NCBI RefSeq assembly: GCF_027214025.1
Contig: NZ_JAPWHB010000005.1
Span: 542,365-606,364 of the forward strand
Direction: 5' to 3'
Length of the DNA: 64,000 nucleotides
DNA from: Parahoeflea alexandrii
GTDB taxonomy: Bacteria > Pseudomonadota > Alphaproteobacteria > Rhizobiales > Rhizobiaceae
Shown one piece after another: positions 52,081 through 62,166 of this stretch. A model generated the notes under the pieces. It was not told where the DNA came from, ran no database searches, and worked only from the letters and a program-made list of their open reading frames with translations. Numbering within the stretch: the first letter of the stretch is position 1; every line of letters begins with the position of its first letter. Position numbers and translations under genes: made by a program.

Positions 52081-53009
52081 CCGGCCCAACCAGCCTGACC
52101 CCCACCGCATCCCCGCGCGCGGACCAGTTCAGTGCGGCGCCCGTCCGGCCGCCGCTGTTTCCTGATCGTGTCGTGCGGCGAGGCTTGTTCGGTCGCATTG
52201 GCCGTGACACCGCCTTTGTCGTGGGTATCGGTCTGATCGTGGTGATCGTCGGCGGCGCAGTTTTCGCGCCGCTGCTGACCCCGCATGACCCGATGATGAT
52301 TTCGCCCACGGCCCGGTTGCGGCCTTTCAGCACGGATCATCTGTTTGGAACCGACAGACTGGGGCGCGACCTGTTTGCCCGCGTGGTCTACGGCGCACGG
52401 ATTTCGCTGTTCGTGGGCGTCTCGGTTGCATTCCTGGCTGCACTGATCGGTCTGTTTATCGGACTGGTCTCGGGTTACGTCCGGGCTTTGGACGGGCTGA
52501 TCATGCGCAGCATGGATGCCTTGATGTCCATTCCAGGCATCCTGCTGGCAATCGCCATGATGGCGCTGTTTGGCAGTTCGGTCAGCAACGTGATCATATC
52601 GATCACGCTGGTCGAAATCCCGCGTGTCGCCCGCCTGGTGCGCGGTGTCGTTCTCAGTCTGCGCGAGCAGGTCTTTGTCGAGGCGGCCGTTACCTCGGGC
52701 AACAGCTCAAGCCGCATCATTCTACGTCATATCCTGCCCAACACGATGGCGCCGCTTATTGTTCAGGCCAGCTATGTCTGTGCTTCGGCGATGTTGACCG
52801 AGTCTATCCTGTCCTTCATCGGTGCGGGTGTTCCGGTGACAGTGCCGTCCTGGGGAAATGTGATGGCTGATGGACGCGCGCTTTGGCAGATACGACCATC
52901 GATGATTTTCGTGCCGGCGGTGGCGCTGTCGCTGACCATCCTTGCGATCAATCTAGTCGGAGACAGCCTGCGCGACCATCTCGACCCGCGGCTAAACAGG
53001 AAAATTTGA
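52077..53009 (+). CDS. ABC transporter permease, DppC type
   Basis: DppC-type permease of 310 residues, start GTG 52077 overlapping the upstream stop by 4 bp. About 40 residues of cytoplasmic N-terminal tail rich in Pro and Ala precede helix 1 (VVGIGLIVVIVGGAVFAPLL). FGTDRLGRDLFARVVYGARI is the family block, and VTSGNSSSRIILRHILPNTM is the coupling loop. The end LVGDSLRDHLDPRLN is standard. The ATPase gene follows after 4 bp. Confidence 0.92.
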   Translation: MTGPTSLTPTASPRADQFSAAPVRPPLFPDRVVRRGLFGRIGRDTAFVVGIGLIVVIVGGAVFAPLLTPHDPMMISPTARLRPFSTDHLFGTDRLGRDLFARVVYGARISLFVGVSVAFLAALIGLFIGLVSGYVRALDGLIMRSMDALMSIPGILLAIAMMALFGSSVSNVIISITLVEIPRVARLVRGVVLSLREQVFVEAAVTSGNSSSRIILRHILPNTMAPLIVQASYVCASAMLTESILSFIGAGVPVTVPSWGNVMADGRALWQIRPSMIFVPAVALSLTILAINLVGDSLRDHLDPRLNRKI

Positions 53010-53013
53010 TCGA

Positions 53014-53998
<985 letters not shown>

Positions 53999-54006
<8 letters not shown>

Positions 54007-55033
54007 TCTGCTTGTCGTGAACCATCTGGAAAAGACCTATACGATCGGAGGCGGATTTCTGGGGCTCGCCCCCCTTCGCGGGGTCAATGCCGTCAGCGAT
54101 GTCAGCTTTGTCCTGCGCAAGGGCGAGACGCTGGCGCTGGTCGGCGAATCCGGCTGCGGCAAGTCGAGTGTCGGGCGCTGCCTGCTGCGGCTGGAAACGC
54201 CCAGCAGCGGTGAGATCCACCTGAACGGCCAGCGCATCGACACGCTGGCGGAAACCGAGTTGCGGAAGTTGAGAAAATCCATTCAGGTGATTTTCCAGGA
54301 TCCCTTCAGCAGTCTGAACCCGCGCCAGCGCATCGGCGAGGTTCTGGCCGAACCCTTGCGCAATTTCGGCGTGACATCGGGCAAGGACGAAACTGCGGCG
54401 CGGATCCGGAAGCTGATCGAGATGGTCGGTCTGCCTGCAGACAGCGCGCTGCGCTGGCCGCACGAATTCAGCGGCGGCCAGCGCCAGCGCGTCGGCATCG
54501 CCCGCGCCCTGGCAGCGAATCCGGATGTCATTGTCTGCGACGAGGCGGTTTCCGCACTTGATGTCTCGGTCAAGGCGCAGGTCATTAACCTCCTGCGCGA
54601 TCTGCAGCGGGAAACTGGCGTGGCGCTGCTGTTCATCTCGCACGATCTCGCTGTTGTCGAAAACATCGCCCACCAGGTTGCCGTCATGTATCTGGGCCGG
54701 ATAGTTGAGCTGGCGCCGCGCGATACCATCTTTGAACGGCCGCGCCATCCCTATACCCATGCGCTGCTGTCCGCGGTGCCGATCCCGGACCCCACTCATC
54801 GGCGCACCCGTGTTCCGCTGCAAGGCGATCTGCCCAGCCCGTTCAATCCCCCGTCAGGGTGCCGGTTTCATACCCGCTGCCCGCTGGCCTTCGATCGTTG
54901 CCGGTCAGAGGTGCCGGTGTTGCAGTCGGTGGGCACGCAGCATCGGGCGGCCTGTCATCTGAACGATCTGCCGAACGCGGCAAATCCCATGCTTACCCCC
55001 CCTGCGACGCCTGAAGGCGCGCATTCTCAGTGA
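53999..55033 (+). CDS. ABC transporter ATPase, DppF type
   Basis: ATPase of 344 residues. Walker A GESGCGKS at 49-56, [20 protein letters not shown], signature [15 protein letters not shown], Walker [17 protein letters not shown] with Ala replacing the usual Pro-Thr pattern as in most DppF, switch [11 protein letters not shown], and the cysteine cluster [15 protein letters not shown]...CHLND. A 20-residue loop [12 protein letters not shown] lies between strand 1 and the Walker region, as in OppF. The start overlaps the upstream stop by 8 bp; the deacetylase gene follows 11 bp after the stop. Confidence 0.93.
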
Positions 55034-55044
55034 AGGAAAGTGCG

Positions 55045-55887
55045 ATGACATCCCCCTGGCCCGGCAACGCGCAGTGCCTCGTAAACATCACCGTGGATTT
55101 CGACGGCCTGTCCAACGAGGCCGGGAAAAAACTGTTGCCGCAAGGTATCCATTCGCACGGCCGCTATTCAGCCAAACGAGGTGTGCCACGGATGCTGGAG
55201 ATCTTTGCGCGGCACGGTATCCATGCCACCTTTTTCGTTCCCGGCTACGACGCCGAGCATTTCCCCGAGGCGGTCAAGGCAATCCATGCCGCCGGGCACG
55301 AAATTGGGGCGCATGGCTATCTGCACGAATCCTTTGATCTTGGCGAGGAAGAACCATTCTATCTGCGCAAGTCGCACCAGATCCTCACCGATCTTCTGGG
55401 CGAAGCACCCGTTGGCTGGCGTAACCCGGGCGGCGGCAAGTCGGAACAGACACTGAAGGTGTTGGTGGATCTGGGCTATATCTATGACTCCAGCGAAAAA
55501 GCATCGGATTGGCCCTACATTCCCACCATCGCCAACACGCCGTTGTGCGGCTTCATCAACCTGCCCGACAACGTTTCCAGTCTGGACGATGCGCCATTCT
55601 ACCGCGACAGCCTGACCCCGCCTTCCGAAGTGCTGGAGCAGTGGAAGCTGGAATTCCACATGGCCTATTCCGAAGGCGCCTATTTTGACCTGATCGTGCA
55701 TCCTCGGATGGGTTTCGGGTCCGGCTCGCCGGCAAGGGCGCAGGTGCTCGATGACCTGATCGCCTTCATAAAGACGTATCCAGGCGTGGTGTTTCAAAGG
55801 CAGAAGGATACTGCCGCCTGGTGTCTGCAGACTCCCGATTCCTGGCCGGTCCGGCGGAATCCCAGAACCGTTCAGGGGGTAAACTGA
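55045..55887 (+). CDS. Polysaccharide-deacetylase-fold hydrolase 1 (NodB homology)
   Basis: A 280-residue NodB-fold amidase without signal peptide, so cytoplasmic. Motif 1 is NITVDFDGLSNEAG (catalytic and metal aspartates as D-F-D), motif 2 GHEIGAHGYLHE with the two metal histidines, motif 3 GWRNPGGGKSE (Arg). This arrangement resembles the PuuE allantoinase/imidase group more than peptidoglycan deacetylases. The ATG at 55045 with GAAGGAAAG is preferred to a GTG five codons upstream. The stop overlaps the start of the second deacetylase (TGATG). Likely role: hydrolysis of an amide or imide bond in the imported compound (inference). Confidence 0.87.
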   Translation: MTSPWPGNAQCLVNITVDFDGLSNEAGKKLLPQGIHSHGRYSAKRGVPRMLEIFARHGIHATFFVPGYDAEHFPEAVKAIHAAGHEIGAHGYLHESFDLGEEEPFYLRKSHQILTDLLGEAPVGWRNPGGGKSEQTLKVLVDLGYIYDSSEKASDWPYIPTIANTPLCGFINLPDNVSSLDDAPFYRDSLTPPSEVLEQWKLEFHMAYSEGAYFDLIVHPRMGFGSGSPARAQVLDDLIAFIKTYPGVVFQRQKDTAAWCLQTPDSWPVRRNPRTVQGVN

Positions 55888-56684
55888 TGTCCAACTGCGA
55901 TCACAACATGGCTCCAGCGGTCGGCATGCTCAGTGTGAACCTGCATGGAGAATCCTTGGAACTGACCAGCGTGGGGGAGGACAAGCTTGTCGGCCGCTGG
56001 TCCTATGGCAGCTATCTGGCCAATGGCGTTGACCGGCTGCTGTTGCTTACGGCGACGCTCGGGATCCGCGCGACATTCTTTGTGCCGGGATTCGAGGCAG
56101 TCAGGAGCCCGTCCCTGATCCGGGAAATCGCTGCCGAAGGACACGAGATTGCTGCGCATGGCTGGCAACATGAAAAGCAGTCTGAACTCGGCGATGCCGA
56201 GGGGGATGTGTTGCGTCGCGGACGCGACGCGCTTGGCGAGGTGACGGGAACCGCGCCCGTCGGATGGCGGTCCCCCGATGGCACCTTCGGCCCCCGCACG
56301 CTGGCGCGACTGGCCGAGCTGGGCTACGGCTATGACAGCAGTTTTCAGGACGATGATTTTCCCTATCTGCTCGACGCAGATGGCGGGACGGGCATGGTTG
56401 AACTGCCACAGAACAACGTGCTGATCGACAAGCCGATGTTCAACATCAAGATGCCGGATGCGCGGGTGCTGAAGAACTGGGTCGAAGAGTTCGATGGTCT
56501 CAACCGCATCGGCGCCTTCAGCTGTCTGACGGTCCACCCTCGTCAGGATTATGGAGTGGGCCGCGCCCCCCGGATGGTCATGCTCGAGCGCTTCCTGCGG
56601 CACGCTATGCAAAGTCCCCTGCCGGTCACGTTCCTGACCGGCGCCGAAGTCGCCAACATGGCGTGCGGCAGGGCCAGTGCCTGA
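55887..56684 (+). CDS. Polysaccharide-deacetylase-fold protein 2, motif 1 altered
   Basis: A 265-residue paralogue of the preceding protein. Motif 2 (GHEIAAHGWQHE) and motif 3 (GWRSPDGTFG) are conserved, and the fold is shared (IRATFFVPGFEA versus IHATFFVPGYDA). Motif 1 is different: where copy 1 has VDFDG, this one has VNLHGES, so neither expected aspartate is present. The start at 55887 is fixed by TGATG coupling; the frame also runs 22 codons upstream inside the first deacetylase gene. Coupled translation of an intact and an altered copy suggests a hetero-oligomer, or a second activity. Confidence 0.85.
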   Translation: MSNCDHNMAPAVGMLSVNLHGESLELTSVGEDKLVGRWSYGSYLANGVDRLLLLTATLGIRATFFVPGFEAVRSPSLIREIAAEGHEIAAHGWQHEKQSELGDAEGDVLRRGRDALGEVTGTAPVGWRSPDGTFGPRTLARLAELGYGYDSSFQDDDFPYLLDADGGTGMVELPQNNVLIDKPMFNIKMPDARVLKNWVEEFDGLNRIGAFSCLTVHPRQDYGVGRAPRMVMLERFLRHAMQSPLPVTFLTGAEVANMACGRASA

Positions 56685-56924
56685 AGCCGAGAAGCCAGCA
56701 AGGTCGGCGCTGTCGCGGCGAGCCTGTGGCCAGGCATGAACTGTGAACTGCCGTGGCCGGATATGGCCCTGGCGGGCGATGCACATGTGCCTCGGGTGAT
56801 CTTGAGCCATGCATTTCAAAGACTTAGACAATGAAAAAAGGGAATGCGGCGGTGTGTTCTAGTCAATAGTCCACCCGCCCGTCACTTGCAATGATCACAT
56901 TGTCATATCGGGATTGGTGGGAAC
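56685..56924. promoter_or_regulatory. Intergenic region before the MmgE/PrpD gene
   Basis: 240 bp without a gene. A CAATG-ATCA-CATTG inverted repeat at 56889-56902, centred on TGATCA, lies 23 bp before the start and could be an operator of a GntR-type or similar regulator. A tract of A (AATGAAAAAAGG) at about 56828 is not preceded by a stable stem. It suggests a second promoter inside the cluster. Confidence 0.35.
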
Positions 56925-58331
56925 ATGGAGGCATTGGAGATGGGCCGTTCGAATGTCCGGTATGAACCGGATGCAGAGACCGTACCGGAAAGCACGGTAT
57001 CAGGCCGCCTTGCCGCTATTGCGCTGGTGCAGGGGCATTGCTCGCAGAGCCCGGAGGTCCTGCATGCGGCGAAACGCTGTCTGATCGACTGGTTTGCAGC
57101 CACCTTGCCCGGAACCCGCAGCGAACAGGCGGCTGCGCTTGAAGCGGGGTTGCTGGACGAACTTGGGCACGGAGACGCTCTGACCCTTTCGGGCAAGGCG
57201 GCGCCAAAGCGTGTGGCCGCCCTGATCAATGGCGTCGCTTCGCACGCGATGGAATTCGACGACATCTACTCGCCTGCCATCTATCACCCCGGCAGTCCGG
57301 TGATTGCCGCGGCGCTGGCCTCGGCCATGGGCCTGAGAAAGACGGGTCGCGACCTTCTCAACGCGGTGATCGCCGGATACGAGACGTCCACCCGTGTGGG
57401 GGCCGCGCTGGGGCGTACGCATTATCGCGATTTTCACAGCACCGGTACTGTCGGCACGATCGGCGCTGCCGTAGCGGTCGGCCTGCTGCATGATCTCGAC
57501 CATGATCGGCTGTCGCACGCCATATCAACCTCGGTGACGATGGCGGCGGGTTTGCAGGCTGCGTTCCGGGGCGATTCCGGGATCAAGCCGCTTCATGCCG
57601 GCCATGCCGCCGATGCCGGCCATGTCGCTGTCGCCATGGCCATGAGCGGGGTCATCGCTCCGACAGACATGTTCGAGGGGCCGCTCGGAATTGGCGTGGT
57701 CATGGGCGATGGCGTGGTCTGGGATCGCACCACCGAGGGGCTGACCGAATACAATATCACGCGCACCACCATTAAAAATCACGGCTGCTGCGGGCATATC
57801 TTTGCGGCGCTCGACGGCGTGTTGCATCTGCGTCAACAGGAGGGCTTCTCGATCGATGAGATCGAGGCGATCAAGATTGGCGGATACTCCGCGACTGTCA
57901 GCGTAACCGGAAATTATTCGGCCGATACGCCCGGCGCCGCCAAATTCTGCCTGCCGTTCATCATAGCAAGCGGTCTGATCTATGGATCGATCCGGCTGGA
58001 CGCCTACACGCCCGAACGGCTGCAGGATCGCCAGGTCCGGGCGCTGATGAACAAGGTGACGGTGGCGCTGGACCCCGAGGTTGACGCTCTATTCCCCGCG
58101 CAGCGCGCCGCGCGCGTCACCATCGTCCTGGGCGATCGAACAGTGACATGGTTTCAACCCCACCGGATCGGTGATCCGGACCTGCCGCTGAGCGATGCGC
58201 AGTTGAATGCCAAGTTCATGGAGCTCTCCACGGGCGTGCTGTCGGTCGAGAAAGCGGCGAGCCTGCTTGATCTTCTGTGGCAAGTGGATCGGCTGGCCGA
58301 TCTGGGAGAATTGGCGCGCTTTCTGCGCTGA
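56925..58331 (+). CDS. MmgE/PrpD family protein
   Basis: A 468-residue protein of the MmgE/PrpD fold, which includes 2-methylcitrate dehydratase, cis-aconitate decarboxylase and iminodisuccinate epimerase-lyase (IDS-epimerase). Seen: CLIDWFAATLPGTRSEQAAA, HAMEFDDIYSPAIYHPGSPV with the conserved Asp-Asp-His surroundings of the active site, FHSTGTVGTIGAAVAVGLL, and FEGPLGIGVVMGDG. Start 56925 or the in-frame ATG at 56940, which has a GGAG just upstream. Cytoplasmic. In this operon it follows two amidase-fold genes and precedes reductases, which fits dehydration, epimerisation or decarboxylation of a carboxylic intermediate (inference). Confidence 0.88.
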   Translation: MEALEMGRSNVRYEPDAETVPESTVSGRLAAIALVQGHCSQSPEVLHAAKRCLIDWFAATLPGTRSEQAAALEAGLLDELGHGDALTLSGKAAPKRVAALINGVASHAMEFDDIYSPAIYHPGSPVIAAALASAMGLRKTGRDLLNAVIAGYETSTRVGAALGRTHYRDFHSTGTVGTIGAAVAVGLLHDLDHDRLSHAISTSVTMAAGLQAAFRGDSGIKPLHAGHAADAGHVAVAMAMSGVIAPTDMFEGPLGIGVVMGDGVVWDRTTEGLTEYNITRTTIKNHGCCGHIFAALDGVLHLRQQEGFSIDEIEAIKIGGYSATVSVTGNYSADTPGAAKFCLPFIIASGLIYGSIRLDAYTPERLQDRQVRALMNKVTVALDPEVDALFPAQRAARVTIVLGDRTVTWFQPHRIGDPDLPLSDAQLNAKFMELSTGVLSVEKAASLLDLLWQVDRLADLGELARFLR

Positions 58332-58507
58332 CGGCGGGAAGCGATGTCCAGGCGACGCCAAAGTCAGCGGGTGGCGTCGGATGCCTGGATCACCCGGGTG
58401 ACGCAGATTTACACGCAGTCGGCCGCCATTGGGCGCTCAACTGTCCGGACAGGTCCGAACTGAAGCACGACAGCCCCATCGGACTCTCGAATGGCTGCAA
58501 CAACAAG

Positions 58508-58579
58508 AACAGGGAGCACTATCGCATGTTCATGACTTCGATACTTAAAAACAGGGAGACCATCGCATGTTCAAGACTT
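58508..58579 (+). repeat. Duplicated ribosome site and start codon before binding protein
   Basis: Positions 58508-58538 and 58550-58579 are near-identical: AACAGGGAG, a CA-rich gap, TCGCATGTTCA, GACTT. Each copy has GGGAG and an ATG (58526 and 58567). The first ATG opens an 18-codon frame (MFMTSILKNRETIACSRL) that ends at a TGA inside the binding-protein gene, out of frame with it. It looks like a short tandem duplication that made an upstream peptide frame. Confidence 0.75.
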
Positions 58580-60162
58580 TGAAAATTTTGGCTTCGGCCA
58601 GCGCCTTGAGTTTGGTCGCACAATTCGCCACGGTTGGAACCGCCTCTTCCGAGGAGGTGCTGCGCGTAGTGCTGGCTTCAAACGTCGGGGCTCTGGACCC
58701 GATCGCCACCACGTCCTACGCGACCCGGACCTTCGCCTATATGGTCTATGATGTGCTCATCTCCGTGGATCTGGATGGGGTCTATCGCCCGCAGATGCTT
58801 GAGAAGTGGGATGTCAGCGAAGATGGCGCGCTCTACACGTTCACACTGCGCGATCAGCTGACATTCAATGACGGTACGCCAGTGACATCCAAGGATGTCG
58901 TAGCGTCCATCTCACGCTGGTGGCAGGTCGACAGCTTTGGCAAGCGCCTGCATGACGCAACGGCGGAACTGGTCGCCGTGGACGACAATGTCTTTACGCT
59001 GCGCCTGTCGCGTCCGTTTGGCCATGTCATCGAGGCGCTTGGCAAGCCCAGCAGCAATCTGCCGGTGATCATGCCCGCCCGCCTGGCCGAGAGCACTCCG
59101 CCGCGCGAACCGGTGGCCGAAATCATCGGATCCGGCCCCTATACGTTTGACTGGGCCACCTGGAATCCGGGTAGCACGGTGACACTGGTCAAGCGTGACG
59201 ATTATGTTGCGCGGGACGAACCGGCCAGCGGTTTCGCCGGCGGCAAGGTGCCGGCGATGGACCGCATCGAGATCATCAACATGCCAGACCCGGCGACCCA
59301 GGTCTCGGCGTTGCAACAGGGTGAAATCGACTTCATCGAAATGGTGCCGCAAGACTATATCGACTTGCTCACCGCGGACGCTTCGGTCGTCATGCAATCG
59401 TTCACCGGCGCCAACAAGACGATGGGCGCGACGGTAATCAACCACATGAACCCGCCGTTCAATGACATCAAGGTGCGCCGGGCGTTGCAGGCGCTGGGGA
59501 TCCATGAGGAGTACATGACGGGTCTTGGGCTCAAGCCTGATGTCTGGGTGCATGATTGCACTTCGTTCTTCATGTGCGGGAGTGCCTATGGCAGCACCGC
59601 GGGAAACGACATGCTGCCTGAAGAAAGCGTCGAAAACGCCAAGAAACTCCTGGCCGAGTCGGGCTACAACGGCGAACTGGTGCGCATCCTGCACGCTTCG
59701 ACCACCAACGACATCAACCTGATGGGCCTGGTCCTTTTCGGCCTGATGCAGCAGGCTGGCTTCAACGTGGAACTGGCGTCCTCCGACTGGCCGACGGTCG
59801 CGAATGCGCGCTGGAACAAGGCCACCGTGGAAGAGGGTGGCTGGAGCCTGATGCAGGTGACCTGGGGGGGTGAGGATCTGGGTTCTCCCTTCACCAATTA
59901 CACCATCGCCAACAACTGCTCCGAAGGCTATGCGGGCTGGGCATGCGAACCGCGCATCACCGAGCTGGTCAGCGCCTTCGAAGCGGAAACAGACATTGGC
60001 AAGCGTCAGGAGATCACCGCCGACATCCAGCGTTTGGCCTTTGAGAACGTGCAGTTCCTGATCCAGGGGCAGTATTCGCGAACCCAGGCCTACCGCGCGG
60101 ATATTGAAGGGCTTCAGCCTCAGAACTCGCCGGTATTCTGGCAAGTGACCCGCAAGAAATGA
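58567..60162 (+). CDS. Peptide-type ABC transporter substrate-binding protein
   Basis: Family-5 periplasmic binding protein of 531 residues with signal peptide (FKTLKILASASALSLVAQFA, TVGTASS, cleavage likely after ASS or TAS). Fold blocks: LDPIATTSYATRTFAYMVYD, LYTFTLRDQLTFNDGTPVTS, PPFNDIKVRRALQALGI, VENAKKLLAESGYNGELVRI. It is the probable binding protein of the permease/ATPase set at 51139-55033, although five genes away. ATG 58567 is preceded by GGGAG. The gene for the flavin reductase-like oxidoreductases follows 90 bp downstream. Confidence 0.92.
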   Translation: MFKTLKILASASALSLVAQFATVGTASSEEVLRVVLASNVGALDPIATTSYATRTFAYMVYDVLISVDLDGVYRPQMLEKWDVSEDGALYTFTLRDQLTFNDGTPVTSKDVVASISRWWQVDSFGKRLHDATAELVAVDDNVFTLRLSRPFGHVIEALGKPSSNLPVIMPARLAESTPPREPVAEIIGSGPYTFDWATWNPGSTVTLVKRDDYVARDEPASGFAGGKVPAMDRIEIINMPDPATQVSALQQGEIDFIEMVPQDYIDLLTADASVVMQSFTGANKTMGATVINHMNPPFNDIKVRRALQALGIHEEYMTGLGLKPDVWVHDCTSFFMCGSAYGSTAGNDMLPEESVENAKKLLAESGYNGELVRILHASTTNDINLMGLVLFGLMQQAGFNVELASSDWPTVANARWNKATVEEGGWSLMQVTWGGEDLGSPFTNYTIANNCSEGYAGWACEPRITELVSAFEAETDIGKRQEITADIQRLAFENVQFLIQGQYSRTQAYRADIEGLQPQNSPVFWQVTRKK

Positions 60163-60252
60163 TCAAGCCTGGTCGGGCCCTGGATGATCAGGGCCCGACC
60201 CCTGACCGTGAACTTGGCGGTCCGGCATGGCGCAGACGGTAAAGGATAAAGA

Positions 60253-61377
60253 ATGTCTGACCTGTTCACACCCCTGCGTATCCGGGGAAAGAGTTTTTCA
60301 AACCGGATCGCTGTGTCGCCGATGGCGCAATACAAGGGTGACGACGGCGCCCTGAGCAACTGGCACAGCCAGCATCTGGGCGCCTTCGCGGTGTCCAACC
60401 CCGGGTTGGTGATCGTCGAAAGCACATCGGTCGAACGCGAGGGTTGGGGTACCGCGACCTGTGCCGCGCTGCACACCGATCAGCAGGAAGCCGCCTTGGG
60501 CAACCTGCTCAACGAGATCCGTAGCTACAGCGACACGCCCTTTGGCATCCAGTTCGGCCATTCAGGACGCAAGGGGTCGACCTTCATGCCGCGCGAAGGC
60601 GGCGGTCCCATGCTGCCGGATCAGGGCGGTTGGGAGGTGTGGGGGCCCTCGGCTATCGCCTATGGTCCGGGCCACCCGACGCCGCGCGAGTTGGGCTCGG
60701 ACGGGTTGGAACGGGTGCGGGCGGCCTATGCCCAGGCGGCGCAGCGCGTTACCCGCCTGCCCATCGATCTGGTCGAACTGCATGGCGCCCATGGTTATCT
60801 GTTGCACACATTCCTTTCGCCGCTGTCGAACCAACGCACCGATGCCTATGGCGGCACGCTGGAACGCCGGACCGCCTTTGTCGCCGAGATCGTGCAGTCG
60901 CTGCGCGCGATCCTCGGAAGCGACAGGGTGCTCGGCATCCGCCTGAACGCCGAGGACTATTGCGCGGGCGGCCTGACACTCACTGACACGATCCGCATTG
61001 TGGCGATCCTTCGAGAGGCTGGGCTGGACTATGTCTGCATCTCGGCCGGCGCCATCTCCTCGGATGCGCGCATCTCGGCCTCGCCGGGCTACCTTGTGCC
61101 GACAGCCGGCCGGGTCCGACGCGAGACCGGCATCACCACCTTTGTCACCGGCATGATCTTCGACCCTTTGCTGGCGGAGCAGGCCATAGCCGACGGACAT
61201 GCCGACATGCTTGCCATCGGCCGGGCGTTCCTGGACAACCCGCGCTGGCCCTGGCACGCGGCCCAGTCGCTCGGCGCATCGGTCGAGATGCTGCCGCAGT
61301 TCGACCAGATCCGCGCCGGCCGCTGGCGGGCGGCAGCGGCGCTTCACCCGCAACTGTCCAAATCCCTGGAGGCCTAG
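60253..61377 (+). CDS. Old Yellow Enzyme family NADH:flavin oxidoreductase
   Basis: FMN-dependent TIM-barrel reductase of 374 residues, closest in pattern to YqjM/xenobiotic-reductase-type OYE. Seen: PLRIRGKSFSNRIAVSPMAQ, GIQFGHSGRKG (conserved Q and H around the flavin), the catalytic HGAHGYLLHTFLSPLSNQR with the following YGGTLERR, RLNAEDYCAGG, and the C-terminal ADMLAIGRAFLDNPRWPWHA. It reduces activated C=C bonds with NAD(P)H or breaks C-N bonds in demethylases of the same fold. It sits with two SDRs and a flavin reductase-like protein, so a redox section of the pathway is encoded here. Confidence 0.9.
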   Translation: MSDLFTPLRIRGKSFSNRIAVSPMAQYKGDDGALSNWHSQHLGAFAVSNPGLVIVESTSVEREGWGTATCAALHTDQQEAALGNLLNEIRSYSDTPFGIQFGHSGRKGSTFMPREGGGPMLPDQGGWEVWGPSAIAYGPGHPTPRELGSDGLERVRAAYAQAAQRVTRLPIDLVELHGAHGYLLHTFLSPLSNQRTDAYGGTLERRTAFVAEIVQSLRAILGSDRVLGIRLNAEDYCAGGLTLTDTIRIVAILREAGLDYVCISAGAISSDARISASPGYLVPTAGRVRRETGITTFVTGMIFDPLLAEQAIADGHADMLAIGRAFLDNPRWPWHAAQSLGASVEMLPQFDQIRAGRWRAAAALHPQLSKSLEA

Positions 61378-61380
61378 GCC

Positions 61381-62166
61381 ATGTCTATCCAACGATCCGC
61401 GCTGATCATCGCCGCTGCACAGGGGATCGGCCTGGCTACGGCCAAACGCATGGCGGCCAGTGGCTACAGCCTGACGCTGATGGACATCAACGGGGCCAAG
61501 CTGGAGCATGAAGCAGAGCTTCTGCGCGAGGCTGGAACGCGAGTGGAAACGGTGGTCGGCGACGCGCTGGACAGCGACACGCTGCGCGGTGCGGTGGAAC
61601 GGACGACCGGCGCATTTGGACGGCTGGATGCGCTGGCCTGCATCGCCGGTGGCTCAGGCGGCATTCCGATGCATCAGGTCGACGAGATCCCGCCTGAACA
61701 GTGGATGAAGGTGCTGCTGCTGAACATCAACAGTGTCTATCTCGCCTGTCATCATGCCGTGCCGGTCATGCGTGATCAGAAATACGGGCGGATCTGCTGT
61801 CTGTCCTCGACGGTCGCCAAGGGTCGGCTTGGCCCGATCGGCACCATGGGCGCACGGCTTCCCTATGCCACGGCCAAGGCGGGACTGATCGGTTTCGTCA
61901 AGCAGTTGTCCAAGGATGTCGGGATCCACGGCATTACGGCCAACGCAGTTCTTCCCTGGCTCACAATCGGCGAGCCTGGGACCACTGTGCGCGAAACCTT
62001 CCTGAAGCTGCCGCAGGATTACAAGGACAAAACGCTGGCGATGTCGCCGCAGGGCCGCCCGATCGAGGCCGAAGGCGTAGCCGCCGCAATCGCCTTTCTG
62101 CTGTCGGAGGAGGCGGGCTATGTGTCCGGAGTGGAACTGCCGGTCGATGGTGGAGTGCTGAATTGA
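61381..62166 (+). CDS. SDR family oxidoreductase with atypical cofactor motif
   Basis: SDR of 261 residues. The active site is complete (LSST at the Ser position, PYATAK as YxxxK), so it should be catalytic. The nucleotide motif is unusual: IIAAAQGIG instead of TGAAQGIG, so Thr and the first Gly are gone, and the NNAG position reads CIAGGSGG. An NAD(P) cofactor is still likely because GIG and the D in LMDINGAK are kept. It lies 3 bp after the OYE gene stop and overlaps the next SDR as TTGA. Confidence 0.85.
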   Translation: MSIQRSALIIAAAQGIGLATAKRMAASGYSLTLMDINGAKLEHEAELLREAGTRVETVVGDALDSDTLRGAVERTTGAFGRLDALACIAGGSGGIPMHQVDEIPPEQWMKVLLLNINSVYLACHHAVPVMRDQKYGRICCLSSTVAKGRLGPIGTMGARLPYATAKAGLIGFVKQLSKDVGIHGITANAVLPWLTIGEPGTTVRETFLKLPQDYKDKTLAMSPQGRPIEAEGVAAAIAFLLSEEAGYVSGVELPVDGGVLN

